DNA from: Betaproteobacteria bacterium
GTDB taxonomy: Bacteria; Pseudomonadota; Gammaproteobacteria; Burkholderiales; JACQAP01
Direction of reading: 5' to 3'
DNA: 64,000 nucleotides
Assembly: GCA_016194905.1 (NCBI GenBank)
Contig: JACQAP010000005.1
Span: 62,001-126,000 of the forward strand
The notes beneath the pieces were generated by a model, which made no database searches, was not told the DNA's origin, and saw only the letters and a program-made list of their open reading frames with translations. Shown piece by piece: positions 34,543 through 43,756 of this stretch. The translations under genes were made by a program, and so were the position numbers. The number at the start of each line of letters is the position of its first letter. The stretch's first letter is position 1.

Positions 34543-35739
34543 ATGGAAAACGACTCCACTGAAGAAATCACGAAAGCCCTGGCGCACCGCCGGCCGGCCG
34601 GCAGCACCAGTTATCGCACTGTCGCCATCGCGGTGGTCGCGGGAGTGCTGGTACTGACCGGTTTGTTCGGCATCGGCCTGATCCCGCGGCTGCAGACGCA
34701 GAAAGCAGTAGCGGATGTGGCGAAGGACAACCATCCGACCGTGTCGGTCATCCCGGCGATGCGCGGCAACGCCGCCACCGAAGTGAACCTGCCGGGCACG
34801 CTGCTCCCCTACCAGGAAACGCCAATCTACGCGCGCACCAACGGCTACGTGAAGCGCTGGCGCGTGGACATCGGTGCCAAAGTCGCGGAGGGCGAGTTGC
34901 TGGCCGAGATCGAGACGCCGGAAGTGGACCACGAGCTTAAGCAATCAGTGGCCAACCTCGCGCAGGTGAAAGCGCACCTGGAACTGGACCGCACGACCGC
35001 CGAACGCTGGCAGGCGCTGCTCACCCGCAAAGGCGTGTCCCAGCAGGAAGTCGACGAGAAAATCGGCGCATACGAAGCGCGCAAGGCGGACTACGCGGCG
35101 AGTGAAGCCAACGTGCAACGCCTGGAGGAAATGAAACTGTTCCAGCGCGTGGTCGCGCCCTTTTCCGGCACCATCACCGCGCGCAACGTGGAGGTCGGCC
35201 AGTTGATCAACGCCGGCGCCAACGATCCGGCGCGCTGGATGTACAAGCTCGCCAAGACCGGCACCCTGCGCCTGTACGTCAACGTGCCGCAGAATTCCAT
35301 GCGCCTGATCCAGGCCGGCGCACCGGTGGACGTGATGCTGCAGGAGTTTCCGGGCAAGGCCTTCCCCGCAAAGGTCGCGCGCACCGCCGGCGCGCTCGAC
35401 GCGCAGTCGAAGACGCTGCTGACCGAAGTGCAGGTGCCCAACGACAAGGGCGAATTGCTGGCCGGCATGTACGCGCAAGTGCGTTTCAAGGTGAACCAGA
35501 CCCAGCCCACCATCATCCTTCCGTCGAACACCCTGATCATGCGCGCCGACGGCCCGCAGGTCGCCGCAGTGGCGAACGACGTCGTGCACATGCGCAAGGT
35601 GACCCTGGGCCGCGATTTCGGCCAGCAGGTCGAGATCATCGCCGGCCTCGACGAGAAGGAACAGATCGTCACCAATCCGCCCGACTTCCTTCGCGAAGGC
35701 GTGGTCGTCAAGGCGATTGCACCGGAACAGAAAAAATGA
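34543..35739 (+). CDS. RND efflux periplasmic adaptor (membrane fusion protein)
   Basis: A 398-residue adaptor with one N-terminal membrane anchor (VAIAVVAGVLVLTGLFGIGL). The lipoyl-like domain contains NGYVKRWRVDIGAKVAEGELLAEIETPEV, followed by a coiled-coil hairpin (about 130-200), the second lipoyl half with VAPFSGTITARNVEVGQL, and beta-barrel and membrane-proximal domains. It links the RND pump to the outer-membrane channel. ATG 34543 lies 23 bases after the pump stop and has an AGAGG site; its stop overlaps the next gene's start (ATGA). Confidence 0.93.
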   Translation: MENDSTEEITKALAHRRPAGSTSYRTVAIAVVAGVLVLTGLFGIGLIPRLQTQKAVADVAKDNHPTVSVIPAMRGNAATEVNLPGTLLPYQETPIYARTNGYVKRWRVDIGAKVAEGELLAEIETPEVDHELKQSVANLAQVKAHLELDRTTAERWQALLTRKGVSQQEVDEKIGAYEARKADYAASEANVQRLEEMKLFQRVVAPFSGTITARNVEVGQLINAGANDPARWMYKLAKTGTLRLYVNVPQNSMRLIQAGAPVDVMLQEFPGKAFPAKVARTAGALDAQSKTLLTEVQVPNDKGELLAGMYAQVRFKVNQTQPTIILPSNTLIMRADGPQVAAVANDVVHMRKVTLGRDFGQQVEIIAGLDEKEQIVTNPPDFLREGVVVKAIAPEQKK

Positions 35740-37220
35740 ACGGCCAGGACATGTCTCGCGCATGCAGTTACTTGGGCCCGCGCCGGCTCGCGGTACCGGT
35801 GCTGCTGCTGGCGCTGGCCGGCTGCGCCGCGGTCGGGCCGGATTACAAGCGCCCCGAAACCGGCACGCCCAAGGCGTGGAAGGAATCCAGCCAGCAGGAT
35901 GTAAATAGTGCGAAAGCATTGCCGGCCACATGGTGGGAAGTGTTCGGCGACACGAAACTGAACGAGCTGGAAGACCAGGCAAAGATCCAGAACCCGAATC
36001 TGCGGGCGGCCGCGGCGCGCGTTATGCAGGCGCGCGCGATCGCGCGGGTGTCGGAGGCGGACTTCTATCCGAAGGTGACGCTCGATCCGGCCGTCTCGCG
36101 CGATCGTTACTCGGAAAACCGTCCGGTGCAGCCGAACACGCCGGTGATCGGCTATACGGCGAACCATTTCCGGTTGCCGCTCGATGCCTCCTACGAAATC
36201 GACATTTGGGGCCGCGTGCGCCGTGCGGTCGAAGCCGCGGACGCCCGCCTGGACGCGAGCGCCGACGATTACTTCACGGTACTGCTGACCCTGCAGGCCG
36301 ACATCGCGCAGAACTATTTCGCGCTGCGCTCGCTCGACGCCGAACGCGACGTGCTGCGCCGTGCCATCGGCATCCGCCGCCAGGCGCTGGACCTGATCCG
36401 CGTCCGCTACGAGGGCGGCATCGGTACCGAACTCGACGTCACGCGCGCACAAACCGAAGTCGCCTCGGCGGAATCTGAATCGATCGGCGTCAGCCGGCGC
36501 CGCGCCGAGATCGAGCACGCGATCGCGGTGCTGATCGGCAAACCACCCGCCGATTTCGCGCTTGCCGAGAATCCGCTGAACCTCGCGCCGCCGGCCATCC
36601 CGGCGGGGCTGCCTTCCGAACTCCTGGTGCGCCGTCCCGACGTGGCGCAGGCGGAACGGCTGCTGGCCGCGCGCAACGCCGAGATCGGCGTCGCCAAGGC
36701 CGCGTATTTCCCGAGCATCCGGCTGACCGGCGCGCTCGGCTTCGACAGCACGGAACTAGGCGACCTGCTGAAGTCCGGCAGCACCGCCGGATTCCTCGGT
36801 GCGGGTGTCTCGCTGCCGATCTTCGATGGCGGACGCATCAAGGGCAACGTCGATCTGGCCAAGGCCGCCTACGAGGAGAATCTGGCGCAATACCGCAGCC
36901 GCGTACTCAGCGCATTCGGGGATGTGGAAGACGCGCTCTCCGGCTTGAGAATACTCGCGGAGCAGGCCGGCGCACAGGCACGCGCACTGGCCTCCGCACA
37001 GCAAACTGCCGAGATCTCCGCAACACGATACGAAGCCGGCCTGGTGATTTTCCTGGAGTTCGTCGATGCCGAACGCACCCGGCTCGCCACCCAACGCCTC
37101 GCCACCCAGATCGACGGCCAGCGCCTGGTGGCGAGCGTAGGCTTGATCAAGGCCCTCGGCGGCGGCTGGCAGGAAGCAAACCGCGGCACGGTAATGGAGC
37201 CGCGCGCCGCGGCGAACTGA
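35736..37220 (+). CDS. outer-membrane efflux lipoprotein, NodT/OprM type
   Basis: A 494-residue outer-membrane factor with a lipoprotein signal (LLLALAGC, acylated Cys at about residue 29) followed by VGPDYKRPE, the family's N-terminal signature. Two long coiled-coil repeats make the periplasmic tunnel. The start overlaps the adaptor's stop codon. It completes a three-part RND efflux system. Confidence 0.94.
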   Translation: MNGQDMSRACSYLGPRRLAVPVLLLALAGCAAVGPDYKRPETGTPKAWKESSQQDVNSAKALPATWWEVFGDTKLNELEDQAKIQNPNLRAAAARVMQARAIARVSEADFYPKVTLDPAVSRDRYSENRPVQPNTPVIGYTANHFRLPLDASYEIDIWGRVRRAVEAADARLDASADDYFTVLLTLQADIAQNYFALRSLDAERDVLRRAIGIRRQALDLIRVRYEGGIGTELDVTRAQTEVASAESESIGVSRRRAEIEHAIAVLIGKPPADFALAENPLNLAPPAIPAGLPSELLVRRPDVAQAERLLAARNAEIGVAKAAYFPSIRLTGALGFDSTELGDLLKSGSTAGFLGAGVSLPIFDGGRIKGNVDLAKAAYEENLAQYRSRVLSAFGDVEDALSGLRILAEQAGAQARALASAQQTAEISATRYEAGLVIFLEFVDAERTRLATQRLATQIDGQRLVASVGLIKALGGGWQEANRGTVMEPRAAAN

Positions 37221-37234
37221 TCACGAAGTAGAGG

Positions 37235-37312
37235 TGAGGAGTAGGAAAAAAGGGACTTAGGACTCAGTGAAACGATCTTTCCCTCGGCCCTCGTGCCTCG
37301 AACCTTGTAGTT
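37235..37312. repeat. low-complexity intergenic cassette, GGACTCAG/CCTCG words
   Basis: GGACTTAGGACTCAGTGAA is followed by CTTTCCCTCGGCCCTCGTG and CCTCGAACC. The order of words matches the cassettes at 28.1 and 39.2 kb. It lies between two convergent genes (the outer-membrane factor and the TPR gene). Confidence 0.65.
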
Positions 37313-37315
37313 CCG

Positions 37316-38959
37316 CTACATACTGAGCAGCAGCTGTGCCTGCAACAGCTCCGGTCGTTCGGTATCGCGCTTCGCGGTCAGTTGCAGCAGTTGATCGGCA
37401 AGCGCGCGGGCCATCTGCCTGTCGCCAGAGAGTTCGGCAGCGCGGGTAGCGTTGGCAATGGCGCGGTAGCGATTGGGTTCGGTTGCCGTTTCGCGCGAGA
37501 ATTCGGCGAGGGCCGCGTGCGGCTTGTCCATTTCCAGCAACATCTCTCCCAACAGTTCTCGCGCCGGCACCAGCGGGCCGGGTGTGACGGGATGCTTGTC
37601 GCTGTTCGTCTCCAGCTCGACGGCTTTTTGCATGGCAGCCAGTGCCTCGTCGTTCTTGCCGTCGGCAAAGGCCAGCCAGGCTGAAGCGGCGGTAATCTGA
37701 ATCTCGGTTTGTTGCGCCCAGTATCCCAGTTTCATCTTCTGCAGTTCTGCCTGGAGTTGTTTCAGCCGCTCGATATGCGCCGCTGCGACGTCACGCTTGC
37801 CGCTACGCGCGGCACCGAGCGCACGGGCATAGACATTCACAGCTTCGGCGTGGGGGAATTGTTTCCAAGGCATGTCCTTCGGCCGCAACTCGAGTTGCGC
37901 CGCCTCTTCCCAGCGCCGGCGCTCGAGCGCATACCGTGCCGGGATCGCAGCCAGGGCATAGGCTGCCGGGAAATTGGCGGCGTCGAGCTTCTGGATTTCC
38001 GACACTTCGTCCATGAGCCGCTGCGCCGCTTTGTCCTGCGAGCGCTGGAGATACGCGTACATCATGTAATCCATCGCGTGCAAGGCGTTGTAGGAACCGA
38101 GGCTCAACGATGGCGTATGCATTTCGGCTTTCGCGGCTTTGGCGGAGGCGCTGTTGGTCTCGATCGAATCTTCCCAGAGCCCGAGCCGGGTAAAGATGTG
38201 CGCCGGCATGTGCAGCGCGTGCGGTGCAGACGGCGCGATGGAAGCGTAACGTCTCGCCGCGGGCAGGCCCTTGTCCACCAACCCGGTGTAGTCGTAGGCA
38301 TGGATCAGGTAATGCGCGACGCCCGGATGGTCGGTGCGGCTTTCGAACAGGGGTTGCAGGATGGCGCCGGCCTTCAGCTGGTTGGCAAAAGTCTTGTCGG
38401 TGGGCTGCGCATTGGCGATCAAGGCGAGGGCATAGAAGATCTGCGTTTCGATTTCGTCGGGATTGGCGGCCGCGACTTTCGCCGTCGACTGCTCCCATGC
38501 GAGCGCACGCGGCCTGTGCTCGGCGTCTTGCCAGTTCGCAAACAAGGCGGCGAGCGCATCGATGAAGCCTTTCTCGCGCTCGCTGCGGGCACCGACCTGC
38601 TGCGCTTTTTCGATGTATCCCGAGCCGGCCTGCATCGCCTTCGCCGGTGCCGGCCAGGCAAACGGATTGCCCAGCGCCGAGAGGGCCAATCCCCAATCGG
38701 CCATGCCGCAGGTGGGATCGAGTTCAAGGACTTTCTTGTAGGACTCGTTGGCCGGATCGAACCAGAACGAGTGGTAGAGCGCCACCGCGCGGTCGAACTC
38801 GCGCTGTGCGGCCTCGTTACAGGAAACGGGAAAATGAACCTTGCCGATTACCTCGTTAGATTTACCAGAGGATACGTCGTCATCGTGGGCCGCAGCAGGC
38901 CTGGGCGCGAAAAGAATCACGAGAGCGGCAACCGCCGCCGCAAGGTACGGGTTGCTCAT
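37316..38959 (-). CDS. exported tetratricopeptide-repeat protein
   Basis: A 547-residue protein with a signal peptide (LAAAVAALVILFAPRPAAAHDD). Helical TPR-like repeats fill the rest: REFDRAVALYHSFWFDPANESYKKVLELDP near the start and ALAAMQKAVELETNSDKHP later. HALHMPAHIFTRLGLW and NALHAMDYMMYAYLQ are blocks typical of a widespread uncharacterised family. It probably acts as a periplasmic protein-protein scaffold. No enzymatic motif is evident, although the repeated His-x-x-His blocks are notable. Confidence 0.85.
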   Translation of the reverse strand: MSNPYLAAAVAALVILFAPRPAAAHDDDVSSGKSNEVIGKVHFPVSCNEAAQREFDRAVALYHSFWFDPANESYKKVLELDPTCGMADWGLALSALGNPFAWPAPAKAMQAGSGYIEKAQQVGARSEREKGFIDALAALFANWQDAEHRPRALAWEQSTAKVAAANPDEIETQIFYALALIANAQPTDKTFANQLKAGAILQPLFESRTDHPGVAHYLIHAYDYTGLVDKGLPAARRYASIAPSAPHALHMPAHIFTRLGLWEDSIETNSASAKAAKAEMHTPSLSLGSYNALHAMDYMMYAYLQRSQDKAAQRLMDEVSEIQKLDAANFPAAYALAAIPARYALERRRWEEAAQLELRPKDMPWKQFPHAEAVNVYARALGAARSGKRDVAAAHIERLKQLQAELQKMKLGYWAQQTEIQITAASAWLAFADGKNDEALAAMQKAVELETNSDKHPVTPGPLVPARELLGEMLLEMDKPHAALAEFSRETATEPNRYRAIANATRAAELSGDRQMARALADQLLQLTAKRDTERPELLQAQLLLSM

Positions 38960-39042
38960 GGTTTCCCCCCAGAAGAACTACCAATCCCAAATTCTGTTTA
39001 TAGCCGAGGATCGGACGAGATCAAGGGCAAAGTATAGAGGTG

Positions 39043-39197
39043 AGAGGAAAGAGGAAAGGTAAAAACCTGCCAGACACGAACAACCAGCCACCACCTACGG
39101 TCCTGCGGGTGTTACGAGGAAAACAGAGCCGAGTTGGATTCTAGAGCGCCTAAGGTTTAGTGCTTTCACTCGAACCTCATCCCTCGAACCTCGTGTC
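39043..39197. repeat. low-complexity intergenic sequence, GAGGTGAG and CCTCGAACC words
   Basis: TAGAGGTGAGAGGAAAGAGGAAAGG (39036-39060 area) and GTGCTTTCACTCGAACCTCATCCCTCGAACCTCG (39161-39195) flank an otherwise featureless stretch. The second block matches part of the 28.1-kb cassette. As at 28.8 kb, it ends a few bases before the stop codon of a degenerate EAL gene. Confidence 0.6.
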
Positions 39198-39201
39198 AAC
39201 C

Positions 39202-39945
39202 CTACAGCGGCTCCACAGGGGAGATCTGGAATCCCTGGGCAAAATCGATTTTCGATCGGCGCAGGTGCTCCAGAACCTGGTCGTTTTCCACATGTTCCAC
39301 GATGGTCTTGCTTCCGGCCAGATAGCTGCGGCGCTGGATTTCAGGCATCTTGGCCGGGTCGACGGACGTCGCGCTCATCTTGACGAAATTCGGTGTGAAG
39401 GCATTCATCGCTGCAAGGGATTCGTCGCTCCCATCAATGGCGGAAAGGGTAAAGCTGCAACCGTGATGCCGGAGTTCTCCCATCAGGCGCCGCAGCCCCG
39501 TCGCGTTCTTCAGCGCGGTGTCCCATGTAATCTCGAACCCGATCGCCCCTTTGGCCAGGAACGAGTCGACAACGTACTTGCGCACGTAGGGCCCGAATTC
39601 CGCATCGAGGAGCGTCTCGCCGGAGAGATTGACATTGCTGCGCGGGACTTCCCAATCCGCCTTGACGCGCAATGCGCCGCGTACCCAGCGAGCCAGGCGG
39701 TTGACCACCCAGCGGTCGAGATAAGGCAGCAGGTGGCACTCTTCGAGAACGGGAAAAAACGTTCCCGGCGGAAGCAACATGGCGTCCTCTTCCTTGAAAC
39801 GGACGAAGATCTCCTGGAACGGCCTCTGTTTCTGCGGCGCTCCGAGCGGAACGATAGTCTGGGTGTAGAGGACGAATTCGTCCTTCTGCAACGCCGAGAT
39901 CAGGCGATCGGCGATATCCTTTTGTGTCTCCGGTTCCGCATCCAT
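39202..39945 (-). CDS. degenerate EAL-domain protein (copy 2)
   Basis: A 247-residue paralogue of the protein at 28.9 kb, with the same length when started at ATG 39945 (MDAEPETQKDIADRL). It shares IFVRFxEEDAxLLPPGTFFPVLEE, LPYLDRWVVNRLAR, IDGSD(E/A)SLA, and the end HVEN-VL-HLRR-KIDF-QGF---VEPL. It reads FEITWDT where active EAL proteins have LEITES, and AQGF for GQGF. Several metal or substrate ligands are altered, so it may sense or sequester cyclic-di-GMP or bind another partner. It stands alone. Confidence 0.78.
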   Translation of the reverse strand: MDAEPETQKDIADRLISALQKDEFVLYTQTIVPLGAPQKQRPFQEIFVRFKEEDAMLLPPGTFFPVLEECHLLPYLDRWVVNRLARWVRGALRVKADWEVPRSNVNLSGETLLDAEFGPYVRKYVVDSFLAKGAIGFEITWDTALKNATGLRRLMGELRHHGCSFTLSAIDGSDESLAAMNAFTPNFVKMSATSVDPAKMPEIQRRSYLAGSKTIVEHVENDQVLEHLRRSKIDFAQGFQISPVEPL

Positions 39946-40151
39946 ATTGGCAGTTGCGTCCAAGTATCAGGCTTTCGGGATCAAGCGTGCATCGCGAACA
40001 TCCATTCGATTCGGGAGAGCTTTCAGCGCAGCCCTCCGCTGCCGGTTGTTCGCCCAATCCACCGACGGCGGCAGACCGATATCCTGAATCATACGGGGAA
40101 AACCGTGCGGCACCATCGCCGCGCCGCCGATCGGAACAGACGCGACTTCCG

Positions 40152-40370
40152 CTACGCCGCGGCGATTTCGTCCCGCCGGTTGAAGTCACGGTGAGCTTCC
40201 CATATCGCCTTGAACATCAGGTCCACATAGCGCAGGAATTCCCGCGGCATGCGCATCTGCATCGCCACCGCGCCGCGCAACGCCATCAGCGAGTTGACCG
40301 GGAAATGCGGAGTCGGGGTGAAGGGCATGCCATAGCGCTTGCCCCACAACTGCAGGTCGCCGAACGCGGC
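40152..40370 (-). pseudogene. 2-hydroxychromene-2-carboxylate isomerase/DsbA-like fragment
   Basis: About 70 residues resemble the middle of the isomerase family (LWGKRYGMPFTPTPHFPVNSLMALRGAV, then VDLMFKAIWEAHRDFNR). The thiol-binding N-terminal strand (DFYFDFSSPY type) is missing and the C-terminus is cut by TAG at 40152. A normal protein has about 200 residues. The 5' boundary near 40370 abuts the stop of the NTF2-like gene and is uncertain. Confidence 0.65.
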
Positions 40371-40395
40371 CCTTGGCCGCGACCGTCACGGCCTT

Positions 40396-40845
40396 TCAGG
40401 CCTTTTTCGTCGCCTGCCACGACACGAATTGCGCGCCCGCAATGCGTTTGGCCCAGATGGCGTGGTAGAGAAGATCCAGCGTGCGGTTTTCGCCCTTCAC
40501 CGTAACCTCGAACTTCGCGCTGCCGCTGACGATGGCGATTGCGCCGTAGGTGCGGACCTTCGATTCGCCCTGGTGCATGCTGCGGTACTTCACATTCCCG
40601 GAGGTGATGGATTCGATGAAGCTCTTCTTGGTGTCGACCACAGTGCTCGAGTGAATGTAAACCAGGTCGTCGCCGAACAGCTTGTTCATGGCGGCGCCGT
40701 CGCCGCTCATCTGCGCCTTGAAGCGCGCTTCTTCCGCCTTCAGCGCTTCGTCGACGGTGATGGTGCCGCTGCATTCCTTCGCGCCGCTGTCAGCGGCGGC
40801 GCGAAGGATGAAGAAGTTGGTGAGTGCACGGATAAGGTTGAACAT
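40396..40845 (-). CDS. nuclear transport factor 2-like (SnoaL/DUF4440) protein
   Basis: A 149-residue protein. After a hydrophobic N-terminus (MFNLIRALTNFFILRAAADSG, possibly a weak anchor or leader) comes an NTF2-like cone fold: DEALKAEEARFKAQMSGDGAAMNKLFGDDLVYIHSST. The conserved HSS and LLYHAIWAKR parts suggest a ligand pocket. ATG 40845 has a GAGGAG ribosome site; the frame to 40905 is longer but lacks one. Likely a small ligand-binding or isomerase-like protein; no partner is evident. Confidence 0.82.
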   Translation of the reverse strand: MFNLIRALTNFFILRAAADSGAKECSGTITVDEALKAEEARFKAQMSGDGAAMNKLFGDDLVYIHSSTVVDTKKSFIESITSGNVKYRSMHQGESKVRTYGAIAIVSGSAKFEVTVKGENRTLDLLYHAIWAKRIAGAQFVSWQATKKA

Positions 40846-41125
40846 GTTGTCATCTCCTCGTTGTTGTTGGTGGCCGGCAGTGAATAAAATGCCAGGCCGG
40901 GTCAAGAGCTCTACTGCGTAATTCTTCGCTTACTTCGTACGGGGGTTTTCATTTTACCCGGCATCTCCGGAATCCCGTGGGCGCCCCTTCGTCTTGCATT
41001 GTAGGCGATTCCCCCGGGCTCGCAGCCCTCGGAGGATTCGTGCAAAGGCGCCGATTCGCTCCTGCCGGAACTCCGGTTACACTTGCGCGATCTGTCAATC
41101 CAATCGTTTCGGCACGGAGAAGTTC

Positions 41126-42103
41126 ATGTTTCGCAGTAGGGCGAGCGGTGTCGCCATCGCGCTGGTTCTGGCCGGTTGTTCTGGCCTTGCCCCAAAGGAT
41201 CCGGATCCGACGCCCATCAATCCCACGGCGGTGATGGAAACGCATCTGGTCAACGCGGGGATCAAGGGCTTTCCGGTGTTCGAGAGCACGACTCGCACTT
41301 ACACCCGGTCCAACATGCAGCGCAGCGAATCGACGGCCGGCAGCGCCGGCACCATTACGCGCTTGCTGGGTAGCGCCAACGCCGACGCGCGCATCGAGCG
41401 GCTGGAACGGAAGCTGGCATGGACACTGGACGCGAAGAACAAGCAGTACGTCGAATGTCCGCTGAAGGGCTGTCCCGGCCCGATCCCGAGAAAGTCGCCG
41501 GAGAGAAAATCAGCGGATGAGGACCGGGACGCGGAATGCAGGCTGAAGATTGGCAACACGACTTTCTCCGTCGAACCGACCGGACAGCAGCGCAGCATCA
41601 ACGGCTTCGACACCGAGCAGTACGAAGTGAAGTGGCTGGTCACGTTCAGGGACAACGCCTCGCGCAAATCCACCAGTACGGTCAGCATCGACCTGTGGAC
41701 GACGCCGGTCACGCCGACGATGAAAGACGCGATGGCACTGGAAAAAGCCTACGCCCGCGCGCACGACAAAATTCTCGGCATCGACAGCGATACGGACAGG
41801 ATGGTGGTGTTGCCGCCCGAGGTGGGCAGGATGATCAGCAGCTATCTGTCTCCGAATGTCAGTCCCACGGATCGTGCCGTGTTCCTTGCCGGAGCGAAAA
41901 AACTGGACAAGGTGAAGGGTCAGCCGATCCTGATGAACGTGAAGTGGAACTTCGCCGGCGAGGCCTGCTCGATGGACGAGACGATGAAAGACATCGGCGA
42001 CAAGCCGCTGTTCACGTTCATGTCGGAAGTGAAGTCGCACAGGATGGAAGCGCTGCACGATTCGCTGTTTGCGCCGCCGAAGGATTACAAGCGCGCGAAG
42101 TAA
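41126..42103 (+). CDS. putative lipoprotein of unknown function
   Basis: A 325-residue protein with a lipoprotein signal (GVAIALVLAGCSGLAP, Cys at about residue 17). The mature part has no motif that I recognise. It contains four cysteines, of which CPLKGC is a close pair near residue 113, and a basic/acidic linker (RKSPERKSADEDRD). A start at 41126 was chosen because the frame to 40994 precedes the signal peptide. It is probably anchored to the inner leaflet of the outer membrane. Confidence 0.7.
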   Translation: MFRSRASGVAIALVLAGCSGLAPKDPDPTPINPTAVMETHLVNAGIKGFPVFESTTRTYTRSNMQRSESTAGSAGTITRLLGSANADARIERLERKLAWTLDAKNKQYVECPLKGCPGPIPRKSPERKSADEDRDAECRLKIGNTTFSVEPTGQQRSINGFDTEQYEVKWLVTFRDNASRKSTSTVSIDLWTTPVTPTMKDAMALEKAYARAHDKILGIDSDTDRMVVLPPEVGRMISSYLSPNVSPTDRAVFLAGAKKLDKVKGQPILMNVKWNFAGEACSMDETMKDIGDKPLFTFMSEVKSHRMEALHDSLFAPPKDYKRAK

Positions 42104-42240
42104 GCGGTGTGTGAACGCCGGACAATGAGGCCGGCGCGGGCTGTGTCGCCCGTGCGCGGCGACGAAACGGCGGACTTCCGCTCGCGCAATAGGAAACTGG
42201 CGCGAATGGTTCGGGGACCCATGGAAATCGAGGAGGTCGA

Positions 42241-42708
42241 ATGACGACGATCCGGAGCATCGTGTTCTGCATGGCGGCCGCTGCGTTCAGCGCCAATGCA
42301 GCCGCAGGCGACGAAGATGCGGTGCGCCAGACGCTCGAGGCCTATGAGCAGGCCTGGAGCCGCCACGACGCTCACGCGGTGGCGGATTTCTACTTCGAGC
42401 CGGCAATGCGCGTGAGTAAAGGCGGCCCGGTGATCCGCGCCACCCGCGCAGACCAGGAAACCTTCTTCGACGGCTATTTGCGCAGCTTCGTCGCCCGCGG
42501 CTACCAACGCAGCGAATGGGAATCGCTGGAGGTGCGCCTGATCGACACGCAGACGGCACTGGCAAGCGGAATTTCAGTCCGCTATCGCGCGGACGGTTCG
42601 ATCCTGGAGCGGGTCGCCGTGACCTACGACCTGTGGAACACCGCCAGCGGCTGGAAAATATTCCTCTCCGCCACGCATGCGCCGGAGAACGCCCTGCGTT
42701 TCCGTTGA
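42241..42708 (+). CDS. exported SnoaL/NTF2-like protein
   Basis: A 155-residue protein with a signal peptide (IVFCMAAAAFSANAAAGD). The mature fold is NTF2-like (EDAVRQTLEAYEQAWSRHDAHAVADFYFEPAMRVSKGG). A GAGGAGG ribosome site precedes it. It is periplasmic, and function is unknown. It may be in one transcript with the lipoprotein upstream. Confidence 0.82.
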   Translation: MTTIRSIVFCMAAAAFSANAAAGDEDAVRQTLEAYEQAWSRHDAHAVADFYFEPAMRVSKGGPVIRATRADQETFFDGYLRSFVARGYQRSEWESLEVRLIDTQTALASGISVRYRADGSILERVAVTYDLWNTASGWKIFLSATHAPENALRFR

Positions 42709-42715
42709 CGCAACC

Positions 42716-42962
42716 ATGCCGGATCACGCCGTGACGGGGAATTCCGGACCGGCCAGCAGCCAGGTGGGCATGTCGCTCGGGATCCTGCGGGCGGGAATTC
42801 CGGGAGCCCTCGCGGCCTGGATGGGAGACGCTGCGACAGAAGCGCAGCGTACGATCGATGCTGGCCCTGGTGTCGTTCCTGCTTCTCGTCGTCTGGCGCG
42901 TCAGCCCCTGGATCATCGTGATCCTGGCCATACTTGGGGGTGCAATGCTCTCTACGTTATGA
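42716..42962 (+). pseudogene. chrA: chromate transporter ChrA, internally deleted
   Basis: From ATG 42716 the frame reads PASSQVGMSLGILRAGIPGALAAW, close to the ChrA N-terminal motif GP-SQVGM--G--RAG--GALAAW. At ATGGGA (42821-42826) the frame changes, and the next frame reads ETLRQKRSVRSMLALVSFLLLVVWRVSPWIIVILAILGGAM, the usual ChrA C-terminal helix, ending TGA 42960-42962. About 320 central residues are missing. The protein would normally pump chromate across the inner membrane. Confidence 0.75.
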
Positions 42963-43010
42963 GACTGGTGGAACCGGGATATCCATCGGCTCCGGTCGTC
43001 CCTTCGCCAG

Positions 43011-43724
43011 CTAGTTCCAGCCGCAATCCGGATCGGGAGCGTAGGACGACCCTTTTACGGAAAGATTCCGGGTCTTCGTACCAGTCGGGCCTACTGCGAT
43101 CGGTCGCTTCGCCCACGTGTTTTCCCAATGCCCCTTGGTGCAGCCGAGCAGGATTTCGCTGCTGCCGCTCTTGCTTGCCAGCTGCGCGCAATCGTTGACG
43201 GAGGAATTCGCGGGAATGACACGCGTGAAGCTGCGATGGTCGGGATCGGTGTCGGGAAGCGTGACCAGGCAGAGCTTGCCCGGATCGGCGATGCCCTCCT
43301 TCTTGTCCTGCCATTCCTTCACGCCCTGCGCGACGAGTTGCCGCCGCAATTCGAGATAGATCCTCCTGTCCTTCTCGAATGCTTCCTTCTTGATCGCAGC
43401 GTTCGAGTAGGCGCGGCAGGCATCGAAGTACACCGCCTCGACGTCTTCGTGCTTGAGCTTGAATTCCTTCGCCTTGGTCAGCGCTTCGTCGGCTTTCGCA
43501 TCGGATTCGAACAATTCCGTGAGCTGCACCGCAGCCGGAGACTGCCGGGTCTCGGCGAGTCCGGCGGGTTCGACACAGGTGGTGCCGTCGCTGAGCGTGA
43601 TCACGCGGCTGATGTCTTTCTCGACCACGGGTTCCGCCACCTTCTTCGGTGTCGCACAATCGGCGACCATTACGGCAAGGAGCAAGACCACACCGCCGGA
43701 AATTCCTCTTGTTGTTGTCATCAT
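43011..43724 (-). CDS. putative lipoprotein of unknown function
   Basis: A 237-residue protein with a signal sequence (GGVVLLLAVMVADCATPKK; Cys at about residue 22 may be lipidated, although the Asp before it is unusual). Two ATG codons are adjacent (43724, 43721); the GGAGG site is closer to the second. The mature part is Lys/Glu rich with a helix-forming centre and six cysteines. I do not recognise a family. It lies 32 bases after the bactofilin-like gene and is probably co-transcribed. Confidence 0.68.
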   Translation of the reverse strand: MMTTTRGISGGVVLLLAVMVADCATPKKVAEPVVEKDISRVITLSDGTTCVEPAGLAETRQSPAAVQLTELFESDAKADEALTKAKEFKLKHEDVEAVYFDACRAYSNAAIKKEAFEKDRRIYLELRRQLVAQGVKEWQDKKEGIADPGKLCLVTLPDTDPDHRSFTRVIPANSSVNDCAQLASKSGSSEILLGCTKGHWENTWAKRPIAVGPTGTKTRNLSVKGSSYAPDPDCGWN

Positions 43725-43756
43725 TCCTCCATAGGGTTTTCTTGGTGTTTGCAGTT

